Source of the DNA: JBBQDZ01 sp038237515 | GTDB taxonomy: Bacteria; Actinomycetota; Thermoleophilia; Gaiellales; Gaiellaceae | DNA: 64,000 bases | Direction of reading: 5' to 3' | NCBI GenBank assembly: GCA_038237515.1 | Contig: JBBRYP010000013.1 | Location: 1-64,000 of the forward strand | Shown here: one piece after another, positions 47,525-55,915 of the stretch | Layout: the number at the start of each line of letters is the position of its first letter | How positions within the stretch are numbered: position 1 is the stretch's first letter | Program-made: the position numbers and the translations under genes | Notes under the pieces: generated by a model | What the model was told of the DNA's origin: nothing | Database searches by the model: none | What the model saw: only the letters and a program-made list of their open reading frames with translations

Positions 47525-48442
47525 TCAGGCCATCACCTCGACGCGCTGCGCCTCCACGGGCCCGTCCCGTACCTCCCGGTCGAGCACCTCGCGCAGCGCT
47601 CTGATCGACACCTCGAGCTGCTCGAGGGTGGGCTCGCGTGTCGTCAGCCGCTGCAGCCACAGACCGGGTGCCAGCAGCGTCATGAGGACGCGGTTGCCGG
47701 TGTGCTTGCCGGCGAAGCGAATCAGCTCGTACGCCAGGCCCGCGATGAGCGGGAGCAGGAGGATGCGCGTGGCGATCAGCCAGTACCAGGCCGGCCGGCC
47801 GAAGAACGCGAAGACGAAGATCGCGATCACCATCACCCAAAGGAGAAAGGCGGTGCCGCAACGGGGATGGATGAGGCTGAAGCGTTGAACGCGCTCCGGC
47901 TCGAGCTCCTCGCCCGCCTCGTAGGCGTTGATCGCCTTGTGCTCCGCGGCGTGGTACTGGAAGACGCGACGGAGGTCGGGAAGCAGCGAGATGACGGTGA
48001 GGTAGACGACGAAGATCGTCACGCGGATCCCGCCTTCGACGATCACGAACCAGCCGGCGTTGCGAATCGGCAGGCGGTCGGTGATCAGAGCCGGCGTCAC
48101 CTTGAAGAGCGCGATCGCAAAGCCGATCGCGATCGCGAAGGCGAAGATCAGCTGGCCGCGCGACAGCTCGGTCTTCACGTCTCCCTCCCCGGCGCCTTCT
48201 TCTTGCGCCGCATAGTTGGCCGAGATCGCGAGCGCTCGAAACCCGATCGCGAGCGACTCTCCGAGCGCGACGACGCCGCGGATGATCGGGAGGCGAAACG
48301 CGGGATGGCGCGCCATCGGGGAGCTGATCGGATTGCAGACCTGGGCAATCGCGCCGTCCGGCTTGCGAACGGCAACCGCCCAGCTGGAAGGGCCGCGCAT
48401 CATCACGCCCTCCAGGACCGCCTGGCCCCCTATTGCGGCCAT
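47525..48442 (-). CDS. DUF1385 family membrane protein (YqhQ-like)
   Basis: 305 residues. The N-terminal IGGQAVLEGVMMRGP signature, the FQYHAAEHKAINAYEAGEEL segment with conserved His/Glu residues and HPRCGTAFLLWVMVI define the family. Four or more membrane helices. Function unknown; the His/Glu/Cys residues hint at metal binding. It lies 3 bp downstream of rpmE, the usual position between rpmE and prfA in actinobacteria. Its 3' end meets the RAYT gene. Confidence 0.92.
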   Translation of the reverse strand: MAAIGGQAVLEGVMMRGPSSWAVAVRKPDGAIAQVCNPISSPMARHPAFRLPIIRGVVALGESLAIGFRALAISANYAAQEEGAGEGDVKTELSRGQLIFAFAIAIGFAIALFKVTPALITDRLPIRNAGWFVIVEGGIRVTIFVVYLTVISLLPDLRRVFQYHAAEHKAINAYEAGEELEPERVQRFSLIHPRCGTAFLLWVMVIAIFVFAFFGRPAWYWLIATRILLLPLIAGLAYELIRFAGKHTGNRVLMTLLAPGLWLQRLTTREPTLEQLEVSIRALREVLDREVRDGPVEAQRVEVMA

Positions 48443-48445
48443 GCG

Positions 48446-48664
48446 CTAGCCCCTGCGGGCGGCGCCGGCCCGCTCGAGTCGGCGCTGGAAGCGCTCGACG
48501 CGGCCACCGGTGTCCATGAGCTTCTGCTTGCCCGTGTAGAACGGGTGGCAGTTCGAGCAGATCTCCACGTGGAGCTCGGGCTTCGTCGAGCGGGTCGTGA
48601 ACTCGTTGCCGCAGGAGCAGGTCACGTGCGAGAGGACGTACTCGGGGTGGATGTCCGGTTTCAT
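48446..48664 (-). CDS. rpmE: 50S ribosomal protein L31, zinc-binding form
   Basis: 72 residues. Cysteines in VTCSCGNEF and ICSNCHPFYTGKQ form the C+ zinc site, and GRVERFQRRL ends the conserved core. Its ATG overlaps the stop of the upstream dehydratase gene as ATGA, an unusual coupling for a ribosomal protein. Confidence 0.96.
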   Translation of the reverse strand: MKPDIHPEYVLSHVTCSCGNEFTTRSTKPELHVEICSNCHPFYTGKQKLMDTGGRVERFQRRLERAGAARRG

Positions 48665-49608
48665 CTCGACCCCAGGATATCAGAGGCGGTCTGGGCTACC
48701 ACGTTGCCTCCCGAGACAACCGCCGCCACCGCCGAACCTGGATCGAGCTCGACCTTTCCCGCCAGGAGCGCTGCCGTCGCTGCAGCTCCGGAAGGCTCGC
48801 AGGCGAGCTTGGCTCGGCTGTAGAGGAAGCGCATTCCATCGGCGATCTCCTCCTCGGTGACGAGCACCGACTCGATGCTATGAGCCCGGCACGACTCCAG
48901 TGCGAGCGCCCCCACGAACGGAGCGTTCAGCCCATCGGCCACCGAGCTCGGCTCCACCGGAACGGGCCTTCCCGCCCGGAGGGCCTCCCGTAGCGCCGGG
49001 GCGAGCTCCGGCTCGACGGCCACCACCCGCGCGTCGACCGCCGCCGAGATCCCGGCAAGCAGACCGCCGCCGCCGACCGGTACGACGACGACGTCGAGCG
49101 CCGGCAGCGCCTCGGCGATCTCAAGCCCCACGGTGCCCTGGCCTGCGGCTACGAGTGGGTCCTCGAAGGGGTGCACGAGCGTTCGGCCGGTGTGCTCCAG
49201 CAATTCGTGCAGGCGCTCGAAGACGGTTGCCGGGCCCTCGGCCGTGAGATCCACTGTGGCGCCGTACTCCCGCGTGGCGGCGACCTTCTGCGGACTCGCC
49301 GTGCGCCACATGACGACCAGGCAGTCGAGTCCTTCGGAGGCAGCACCCCAGGCGAGCGCCTGCGCGTGGTTGCCGGCGGAGACGCCGATCACTCCCCGCT
49401 CGCGCTCCTCGGCCGAGAGGGATGCGAGCTTCGTCAGCACGCCGCGCGCCTTGAACGAGCCCGTCCTCTGAAAGAGCTCCGCCTTCAGGTGCACGTCTGC
49501 CCCTAGCCGCCGGCTCAGGGTCGCTGAAGAGAAGAGCGGCGTGCGGTGGAGCCGGTTGCCGATCGCCCGACGCGCCGCGTGAACGTCATCCCGCGAGATC
49601 TCCGCCAC
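48661..49608 (-). CDS. Threonine/serine dehydratase family (PLP fold type II)
   Basis: 315 residues. The PLP lysine lies in QRTGSFKARG (K53), the phosphate-binding loop is VGGGGLLAG, and SAGNHAQALAWGA is the substrate loop. Short form without a regulatory ACT domain, so it is a catabolic threonine dehydratase or serine racemase-like enzyme; which one is undecided. The GTG at 49608 is preferred: TAGGAT lies eight nucleotides upstream. The frame's longer upstream extension overlaps the divergent gene and lacks family similarity. Confidence 0.88.
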   Translation of the reverse strand: MAEISRDDVHAARRAIGNRLHRTPLFSSATLSRRLGADVHLKAELFQRTGSFKARGVLTKLASLSAEERERGVIGVSAGNHAQALAWGAASEGLDCLVVMWRTASPQKVAATREYGATVDLTAEGPATVFERLHELLEHTGRTLVHPFEDPLVAAGQGTVGLEIAEALPALDVVVVPVGGGGLLAGISAAVDARVVAVEPELAPALREALRAGRPVPVEPSSVADGLNAPFVGALALESCRAHSIESVLVTEEEIADGMRFLYSRAKLACEPSGAAATAALLAGKVELDPGSAVAAVVSGGNVVAQTASDILGSR

Positions 49609-49646
49609 CCGCCGCGATCCTAGACCGGAGCGTCCCGCCGGCGACT

Positions 49647-50180
49647 GTGGCGGTCGGTACAGGCGCGCGAGCCGCAGACGACGGAGGGGATGATGGCGCC
49701 TTGCCGCGGGGATGGAGGATCGGTTCGCTCGTCTCCGTCGCGGCATACATCGCATTGGCGGGCACGGCCGCGTGGCTGGTGCTCGGGCGGGGAGCCTCGC
49801 CGCCGAGGTTCGCGGGGCAGCCGCCGTCGCCCCGTGGAACACCCGACGGCCGCTGGCAAGTCGTGGAGAGCGACTCGTACGCCCACACGAGTGTCACGGA
49901 CGTGAACGGGATCCAAGGGGAGCTCGAGGTCCACGGCCGGCAGATCCGTCGCGCCCATCTGTCGGGAAGCCGCGCGAGCTTCGACCTCTCCCGTCCGGTC
50001 GACCTCCGAACACTGCGCGAGGGAAAGGAGGAAGCGGTGGAGATCGCCGGGGAGGCACGCGTGCTCTTCGTCTCACGAACGATCCGCTTCGACGCGCACG
50101 TGCTCTGGCAGGGCAACCGGATGCGTATGCGTGCGGGTGGTGATGCGGCTTCGCTTCAGGTTGTACTGCGCCGTGCGTGA
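49647..50180 (+). CDS. Membrane-anchored hypothetical protein
   Basis: 177 residues from a GTG at 49647 (a TTG at about residue 19 is an alternative start). One N-terminal membrane helix (IGSLVSVAAYIALAGTAAWLVL), a Pro-rich linker, then an extracytoplasmic beta-rich domain. The domain has loose resemblance to YceI-type lipocalins (IQGELEVHGRQIRRAHLSGS), but too weak to assign. Divergent from the dehydratase gene. Confidence 0.65.
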   Translation: MAVGTGARAADDGGDDGALPRGWRIGSLVSVAAYIALAGTAAWLVLGRGASPPRFAGQPPSPRGTPDGRWQVVESDSYAHTSVTDVNGIQGELEVHGRQIRRAHLSGSRASFDLSRPVDLRTLREGKEEAVEIAGEARVLFVSRTIRFDAHVLWQGNRMRMRAGGDAASLQVVLRRA

Positions 50181-50231
50181 GGTTTCGCCACTGCACGGGG
50201 ATGAGCTGTGGTGCGACTCGCTCGACTTTCC

Positions 50232-51923
50232 CTAGGTGAGGGTGTACTCAGGCCCGGAACCGCCCTCGGGCGGAGTCAGCCGGCCCCCTTTTGCGGTGAT
50301 CGCCCCGCACTGAACGCAGTTGGACGGCGTCACCTCGACCGCCGCCTGCGATCCCGCGCCGGCGCCGACCTCATAGACCTGGGCCGGGCAAAGCCGCGCC
50401 CACATCTCGGCCAGCTCCCGAGGCACCTCGCGCTGGATGCGGATGTGATTCGGCTGATCGTCCCGGGCTCGGTTGCCCGAGGCGAACACGGAGGAGAGCT
50501 TGTCGAAGACGAGCTTGCCGTCGGGAGCCGGGTAGCTCTTCGCGCGATCGGTCCGCAGCAGCTCCTGGTCCGAGTCGCGCTCGGTGCGCATGGGGCCGGG
50601 CGGGAAGCGGCCTTTCGTCGCCGTCATCACACCCGCGACCGCGCCGCCTAGCCAGAACCCTCGACCGAAGGCCTGACGCATGTTGCGCACTTCCCGGAGA
50701 TCGCGCCAGACGAAGCTCTGCTCGAGCGCCTCCTGGTAGGGAGCGAGCGCCCCTCGCCGCCCCGGCGCCTCGCCGCGGCGCAGCGCTGCAAACGCCGCCT
50801 CCGCCGCGAGCGAGCCGGACTCGACCGCGTAGTGGATGCCCTTGAGCGCGGGGACGTTGACGAGGCCGGCGCCGTCGCCGCAGATGAGGAGGCCCGGTGC
50901 ATGCAGACGCTTCGGCAGCGACAGGAAGCCGCCCTCGGGAATGGTCTTCGCCCCCCAGCCGACGCGCTCGCCACCGTCGAGGATGCCCCGAACGAGCGGA
51001 TGCGTCTTCAGCTCTTGGAGCAGGTCGTGAACGGAAAGCTCCACGTCCCGGTAGTCGAGGCCGACCACCATCCCAAGCGTCACCAGCTCCTCCCCCATCG
51101 GATAGATGAACGAGCCGCCGAACTCGCGGTAGCGCGCCCCCGAGCGCAGTGGCCAGCCCATGGTGTGGATGACGCGGTCGAGGGGCCGCGCGACCTTCCA
51201 CACCTCCTTGACCCCGAGGGCCCAGACCTGCGGGTTCTCGCCCTGGAGGCCGAAGCGATCGAGCGCCGCGCCCGTGAGATGTCCCTGGGTGCCCTCGGCG
51301 AGGACGGTTACGCGCGCGACGACGTCCGAGCCCGGTTCAAAGTTCGCGAGCTCCTCGCCGTTGCGGCCGCGGCCCTTGTCTCCCGTGCGGATGCCCCTGG
51401 TCCGGCCGTCTCCTACGAGCAGCCGGGTCGCCGACGTCTCCGGGAGGATCATTGCGCCCGCGGCCTCCGCCTCTCCGGCGAGCCATCGTCCGAGCTGCGA
51501 CAGCGATGCGGCGTAATTGCCCTCGTTGCGCATCGTCGGGGGGGTCGGGATCCGTGCCGCACGCCGCTGAGTGAGGAAGTACACGGACTCGTGGTCGACC
51601 CGTCCGTAGAAGGGCATGGCCTCGAGGTGCCTGCGGCCCTTGAACAGCCGGCGCAGCGAGCGTGGATCGACGACGGCACCGGAGAGGAGGTGCGACCCTG
51701 GCTGCTTGCCTTTCTCGATGACTGCGATGGGAACGTCACCCAGCCGCTCGGCGACCTCGGGAGCGTTCTCGAGCAGTTGCCCGAGCCGGATCGCGCAGGC
51801 CAGGCCCGCCGGCCCCGCGCCGACGATCGCCACGCCCACCCCGATCGGATCCGGATCCGTCGGCGATCCGATCGCCTCCGACGGCTTGAACGGGGGCGGG
51901 TAGTCGCCGGGCCTGACGACCAT
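50232..51923 (-). CDS. Electron-transfer flavoprotein dehydrogenase (ETF-quinone oxidoreductase)
   Basis: 563 residues. Passes electrons from ETF to the quinone pool. FAD motif VAIVGAGPAGLACAIRLGQL, PGSHLLSGAVVDP, YPMGEELVTLGMVVGLDYRD, and GLLICGDGAGLVNVPALKG are typical. The C-terminal ferredoxin-like domain begins LCPAQVYEV and ends with PEGGSGPEY. Only three of the four expected cluster cysteines are present: the segment reads NCVQCGAI where NCxxCxxC is usual. The ATG overlaps the etfA stop by one base (TGATG). Confidence 0.93.
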   Translation of the reverse strand: MVVRPGDYPPPFKPSEAIGSPTDPDPIGVGVAIVGAGPAGLACAIRLGQLLENAPEVAERLGDVPIAVIEKGKQPGSHLLSGAVVDPRSLRRLFKGRRHLEAMPFYGRVDHESVYFLTQRRAARIPTPPTMRNEGNYAASLSQLGRWLAGEAEAAGAMILPETSATRLLVGDGRTRGIRTGDKGRGRNGEELANFEPGSDVVARVTVLAEGTQGHLTGAALDRFGLQGENPQVWALGVKEVWKVARPLDRVIHTMGWPLRSGARYREFGGSFIYPMGEELVTLGMVVGLDYRDVELSVHDLLQELKTHPLVRGILDGGERVGWGAKTIPEGGFLSLPKRLHAPGLLICGDGAGLVNVPALKGIHYAVESGSLAAEAAFAALRRGEAPGRRGALAPYQEALEQSFVWRDLREVRNMRQAFGRGFWLGGAVAGVMTATKGRFPPGPMRTERDSDQELLRTDRAKSYPAPDGKLVFDKLSSVFASGNRARDDQPNHIRIQREVPRELAEMWARLCPAQVYEVGAGAGSQAAVEVTPSNCVQCGAITAKGGRLTPPEGGSGPEYTLT

Positions 51924-52885
51924 CAGCCCGCTTTGCGCGTCTGGACGAGCTCGGTCAGCTTCGGGAGGATCTGGTGCAGGTCGCCGACGACGCCGAGGTC
52001 GCAGAACTCGAAGATCGGCGCGTTCGAGTCCTTGTTGATCGCAACGATCACGCTCGAGCTCTGCATGCCCACCTTGTGCTGAATCGCACCGGAGATCCCG
52101 CAGGCGACGTAGAGCTTCGGCGAGACCGACTTACCGGTCTGCCCGACCTGTGCCGCGTACGGATACCAGCCGGCGTCGACCACAGCGCGTGTCGCGGCCA
52201 CCGCCCCTCCGAGCGCGCGCGCCAGCGCCTCGAGGAGCGCGAAATGCTCGGGCCCGCCGAGGCCGCGGCCGCCGGCAACGATCACCTCGGCATCCTCGAT
52301 CGAGGGCCCCTCCGACTCCTCGTGCGCCTGCTCGACCATCGTCGCAGCGGTCGAGAACTCCTCGAGCTCGACCGAGAAGTCGATTATCTCGGCCTCCCCA
52401 CCCGTGGGAGCAGCCTCGAACGAGCCGGCGCGGAAGAGCGCGAGGCGCGGTGTCGAGCGCCAGCCGACGTCCACCAAGATCGAATCCGCGAGCGCGAGCC
52501 GTTTTCCGACTATCCGCTCGTCCTCTTCGACCAGGTCGACGAGATCCCAATTCAGTCCGGCATCCAGACGAGCTGCGAGGCCGCCCGCGACGTCCGCGCC
52601 GAGAACGGACTGCGCGAAGAGCACCGTGTCGAAGGCGTGCTCGCGCACGAGAGTCGCGAGCGCATCGACCCGTGGTTGTGGAAGTGGCGTGACGAGCGCC
52701 TCGTCCTCGGCAACGTATACCTTCGACGCGCCGAACCTACCAGCCTCTCCGGCAATCTCCCGCACCTCGGATCCGACCACCGCCGCGGCCACTTCGCCGC
52801 CCAGCCGCACCGCTTTCGAGAGGACGCCGAGAGAGCTCTTCTGGAGCTGCCCCTCGTGGTGCTCGAGGAAGACGAGCGTCGCCAT
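51923..52885 (-). CDS. etfA: Electron transfer flavoprotein subunit alpha
   Basis: 320 residues. The C-terminal FAD-binding domain reads GGRGLGGPEHFALLEALARA, QVGQTGKSVSPKLYVACGIS and SSSVIVAINKDSNAPIFEF. The N-terminal domain starts LVFLEHHEGQLQKSS. Accepts electrons from acyl-CoA dehydrogenases such as the one at 61510-62685. Coupled by TGATG overlaps to both etfB and the dehydrogenase. Confidence 0.96.
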   Translation of the reverse strand: MATLVFLEHHEGQLQKSSLGVLSKAVRLGGEVAAAVVGSEVREIAGEAGRFGASKVYVAEDEALVTPLPQPRVDALATLVREHAFDTVLFAQSVLGADVAGGLAARLDAGLNWDLVDLVEEDERIVGKRLALADSILVDVGWRSTPRLALFRAGSFEAAPTGGEAEIIDFSVELEEFSTAATMVEQAHEESEGPSIEDAEVIVAGGRGLGGPEHFALLEALARALGGAVAATRAVVDAGWYPYAAQVGQTGKSVSPKLYVACGISGAIQHKVGMQSSSVIVAINKDSNAPIFEFCDLGVVGDLHQILPKLTELVQTRKAG

Positions 52886-53667
52886 CAGAGGAGCTTCTTC
52901 TCGGCCAGGAACGCGACGATCTGCACCGCTGCAGACTCGGCGGTGTCCTCGATCTTGCGGGATTCGCCCCGGGGCGGCGGCGAGCCGAGCGCGTAGACCT
53001 CCGTCCGGGACCCCGCAGCTCCGGCACAGTCGGCCTCGGCACCGAGATCGGCCAGCGAGAGGATCTCCTGCAGCTTCGACTTCGCACCCATGATCCCCTT
53101 CAGCGAGGGGTAGCGCGGCTCGTTCACGGCATCGGACACCGCGACGACGGCCGGCAGCGGAGCGTCGATGACGTCGTAGCCGTACTCGGTCTGACGCTTC
53201 CCGCGAGCGCGCCCGTCGGCGACGGAAAGCTCCGCGACCTGCGAGATGTACGGGCGGCGCAGACGATCGGCGACAGCGGCCCACAGCACCGCGCCGTCGG
53301 CGTCGCTCGACTGCTGACCGAAGAGAACGAGGTCGGAATTCTCGCGCTCGAGCGCCTTTGCGAGGATGTAGCTCGTCGCGACCAGATCCGAGCCCGCGGC
53401 AGCGTCGTCCGTGACGAGGAGGACACGGTCGGCGCCCATCGCGAGCGCGCGCCGAAGCGAGTCGGCCGCGCGGTCTGGTCCCATCGAGACGAGGACGACC
53501 TCCCCCTCGCCGGCTTCTTCCTTCAACCTCAGGGCCGCCTCGACCGCGTTCGCGTCGAACGGGTTGAGAGCACCTTCGACGGATCGGTCGAGTCGCTTCG
53601 TCTGCGGGTCCAGCCGCTTCGGCGCCGCAGCGTCCGGGACGTGCTTCACACAGACGGCGATCTTCAT
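52885..53667 (-). CDS. etfB: Electron transfer flavoprotein subunit beta
   Basis: 260 residues. MKIAVCVKHVPD start, NPFDANAVEAALRLKE, FGQQSSDADGAVLWAAVADR and the YPSLKGIMGAKSK segment are typical of the AMP-binding beta subunit. First gene of etfB-etfA-ETF dehydrogenase. TAGAGT lies exactly nine nucleotides before the ATG with no Shine-Dalgarno. Confidence 0.96.
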   Translation of the reverse strand: MKIAVCVKHVPDAAAPKRLDPQTKRLDRSVEGALNPFDANAVEAALRLKEEAGEGEVVLVSMGPDRAADSLRRALAMGADRVLLVTDDAAAGSDLVATSYILAKALERENSDLVLFGQQSSDADGAVLWAAVADRLRRPYISQVAELSVADGRARGKRQTEYGYDVIDAPLPAVVAVSDAVNEPRYPSLKGIMGAKSKLQEILSLADLGAEADCAGAAGSRTEVYALGSPPPRGESRKIEDTAESAAVQIVAFLAEKKLL

Positions 53668-53775
53668 CCCGCGGCAACTCTAACCAGGCTGCTGGCGCCG
53701 GCCGCCGCGCGGGAGACCGCCGCGAAGGGTGCTAGGGTTCTCCGCTTCGAGCGCGAACCGGAGCCTCGCCCCCTC

Positions 53776-54678
53776 ATGCACAGCCACCGGACGACGATCC
53801 GAGCGATCCTTCTGCCGGTCCTGATCGGGCTCCCGGCGGCGAGCGCTGCCGCAGCTCCGCCGCCGGCTCCTTCGGGCAAGCCCGCGAGCGCCCCGATGAT
53901 CTTCCCGGTCTTGGGATCGACCCAGTACCACGACGACTTCGGCGAACCGCGAGGTCAGGGGCGCCACGAGGGAAACGACATCCTCGCTGCGAAACGTTCG
54001 CCTGCCGTCGCTGCGGAGGACGGGCAGGTCAAGTTCTGGACGACCTCCGCGCGAGCCGGCTGCATGCTCTACCTCTACGGTGCGAGCGGTACGACCTACC
54101 TCTACATCCACCTCAACAACGACCTCACGAAGGGCAACGACAACCAAGGTCGCTGCGTCGCCGGCACGTCGTACTGGCCGGGTCTGAAGGACGGAGCGGT
54201 CGTGAAGGCGGGTCAGCCGATCGGACTCGTGGGCGACTCGGGCGACGCGAACGGTACGCCCCACCTGCACTTCGAGGTACACCCGAGGGACGGCGACGCG
54301 ACTGACCCCTATCCGTACCTCCGAGGCGCCCAGCACCTCCTGTTCCTCACCGCACCCAGCAGCACCGTCACCCTTTCGATGACCGGCACCTTCCTCTCGA
54401 GCGCCGCGGGTCAACTGAAGCTCCAGATCGAGACTCTGCTCGTTCTCCCCGCGAAGACGTCGCTCACGAAGCTCGGTCGTGCGGTCATCGTGACGGTGCC
54501 TTCGAACGCGCTCGTCCAGCGGCTGCTCCCGAGCGGAATTGCAGGCGGCACGGTGAGTCTGGCGCGGGCGAAGAGGGGGCAGGCAGTGTCGGTGCTGACG
54601 CAGCCCGTGCTCGCTTCGCTCGATGTCGAGCTCGGCCGAGACGGCATCCTCTCGGCCGCCCAGATCCTCTTGCGCTAG
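53776..54678 (+). CDS. Secreted M23 family peptidase-like protein
   Basis: 300 residues from the ATG at 53776; an upstream start at 53641 would place 45 unrelated residues before the signal peptide (IRAILLPVLIGLPAASAAAA). The LytM/M23 domain has zinc ligands in RHEGNDILAA (HxxxD) and PHLHFEVHP (HxH), and VKAGQPIGLVGDSGDANG between them. It likely cleaves peptidoglycan cross-bridges outside the cell. The C-terminal approximately 100 residues form an unassigned beta-rich region. A REP palindrome follows immediately. Confidence 0.88.
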   Translation: MHSHRTTIRAILLPVLIGLPAASAAAAPPPAPSGKPASAPMIFPVLGSTQYHDDFGEPRGQGRHEGNDILAAKRSPAVAAEDGQVKFWTTSARAGCMLYLYGASGTTYLYIHLNNDLTKGNDNQGRCVAGTSYWPGLKDGAVVKAGQPIGLVGDSGDANGTPHLHFEVHPRDGDATDPYPYLRGAQHLLFLTAPSSTVTLSMTGTFLSSAAGQLKLQIETLLVLPAKTSLTKLGRAVIVTVPSNALVQRLLPSGIAGGTVSLARAKRGQAVSVLTQPVLASLDVELGRDGILSAAQILLR

Positions 54679-54679
54679 G

Positions 54680-54708
54680 GACTGTCCCCGGCCACGGCCG
54701 GAGGGGAC
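54680..54708. repeat. REP-like palindrome
   Basis: GGACTGTCCCCGGCCACGGC and GGAGGGGAC; GTCCCC and GGGGAC arms flank GGCC-AC-GGCC. It lies just after the M23 stop between convergent genes and shares the GGGACTGTCCC core with 41041-41077, so it may also serve as terminator. Confidence 0.65.
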
Positions 54709-54734
54709 GTGACGGCCCGACGCTTGCGGCGGGC

Positions 54735-55508
54735 TTACCGGCCGCGGAACCGCGGCGCGCGCTTCTCGACGAAGGCCCGCATCCCCTCATCGCGATCCTC
54801 CGTGGCGAACAGCGCTGCGAAGAGGGCGGCCTCGTGCTCGAGGCCTGCGTCCTCATCGCGCACGGATCGGTTGAGCGCCTCCTTGGCGAACGCCAGCGCC
54901 ACCGCCCCCTTCGACGCTAGCGATCGTGCCACCGCCAGCACCACCTCGAGGAGTTCCTCCCGCTCGTGGACGCCGCTCACGAGGCCGCGGCGCAGCGCCT
55001 CCTCGGCGTCCAGCTGACGGCCGGTCAGGATGAGCTCCTTCGCGAGGCCGAGCCCGCATACCCGCGCGAGCCGCTGGGTGCCGCCCCAGCCGGGGATGAG
55101 GCCGATGTCGATCTCGGGCTGGCCGAGGTGGGCCTGCCTTGCGGCGTAGCGGAGATCGCAGGCGAGGGCGAGCTCGCAGCCGCCGCCGAGCGCGAAGCCG
55201 TTGACGGCGGCGATCGTCGGTTTCGGCATCGTCTCGAGCAGCCGACCGCATTCGTGGCCGAGCGCCGCCCAGGCCCGTGCCTCGAGCACCGACATCTCGG
55301 ACATGGCCTTGATGTCCGCGCCGGCTGCGAACGCGCGATCTCCCGCGCCGGTGAGCACGACGACCCGCACGTCCTCGTCGGTCGAGAGCCCGCGGAGATG
55401 ATCCCGGAGCAGGCCGAGGAGGTCGTGATTCAGTGCGTTGAGGACCTCCGGCCGGTTGAGAGTGACGAGCGCAACGCCGTCTCGCCGGTCGACCTCGACG
55501 CTGCTCAG
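54735..55508 (-). CDS. Enoyl-CoA hydratase/isomerase family protein
   Basis: 257 residues. Crotonase fold: ALVTLNRPEVLNALNHDL, oxyanion-hole segment AFAAGADIKAM, GGGCELALACDLRYA with the first catalytic Glu, and GQPEIDIGLIPGWGGTQRL with the second. No ATG, GTG or TTG lies near the family start; a CTG at 55508 overlaps the upstream stop as CTGA, matching the NTGA overlaps elsewhere, and I take it as the start. Lies downstream of the mutase B12 subunit. Confidence 0.9.
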   Translation of the reverse strand: MSSVEVDRRDGVALVTLNRPEVLNALNHDLLGLLRDHLRGLSTDEDVRVVVLTGAGDRAFAAGADIKAMSEMSVLEARAWAALGHECGRLLETMPKPTIAAVNGFALGGGCELALACDLRYAARQAHLGQPEIDIGLIPGWGGTQRLARVCGLGLAKELILTGRQLDAEEALRRGLVSGVHEREELLEVVLAVARSLASKGAVALAFAKEALNRSVRDEDAGLEHEAALFAALFATEDRDEGMRAFVEKRAPRFRGR

Positions 55509-55900
55509 GCGGGAACCTTGTCGCGCAGGAAGTCGACGATCGTCTTCGTAGGAGCGCCCGGCGTGAAGATCTCGGCCACGCCCAGCCCGCGCAGCTCCTT
55601 CGCGTCCTCGTCCGGAATGGTGCCGCCGACGACGACGAGGACGTCGTCGAGCCCCTGCTCCCTCAGGCCGTCCAGAATCTTCGGCACGAGCGTCATGTGG
55701 GCGCCGGAGAGGATGGAGATGCCGACCGCGTCGGCATCCTCCTGCAGCGCGGTCTCGACGATCTGCGCGGGGGTCTGATGGAGACCGGTATAGATGACCT
55801 CCATGCCCGCGTCCCGCAGGGCGCGCGCAATGATTTTGGCCCCGCGGTCGTGGCCGTCGAGGCCAGGCTTCGCGATCACCACCCGAATCCGCCGCGCCAC
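55505..55900 (-). CDS. Methylmalonyl-CoA mutase B12-binding (small) subunit
   Basis: 131 residues. Free-standing cobalamin-binding domain: VVIAKPGLDGHDRGAKIIA contains DxHxxG with the cobalt-ligating His, ISILSGAHMTLVP follows, and VVGGTIPDEDAKEL closes the pocket. It partners the large subunit at 58040-59707. The GTG at 55900 has TATACT exactly nine nucleotides upstream and no Shine-Dalgarno. A longer in-frame start at 55954 would run into the divergent gene. Confidence 0.92.
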   Translation of the reverse strand: MARRIRVVIAKPGLDGHDRGAKIIARALRDAGMEVIYTGLHQTPAQIVETALQEDADAVGISILSGAHMTLVPKILDGLREQGLDDVLVVVGGTIPDEDAKELRGLGVAEIFTPGAPTKTIVDFLRDKVPA

Positions 55901-55909
55901 CGGTCGGCA

Positions 55910-55915
55910 AGTATA
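55910..55915 (-). promoter_or_regulatory. Predicted -10 for mutase small subunit
   Basis: TATACT on the minus strand, nine nucleotides before the GTG. It overlaps the first base of the divergent ATG at 55915, so the two genes share a 14-bp intergenic space. Confidence 0.6.
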
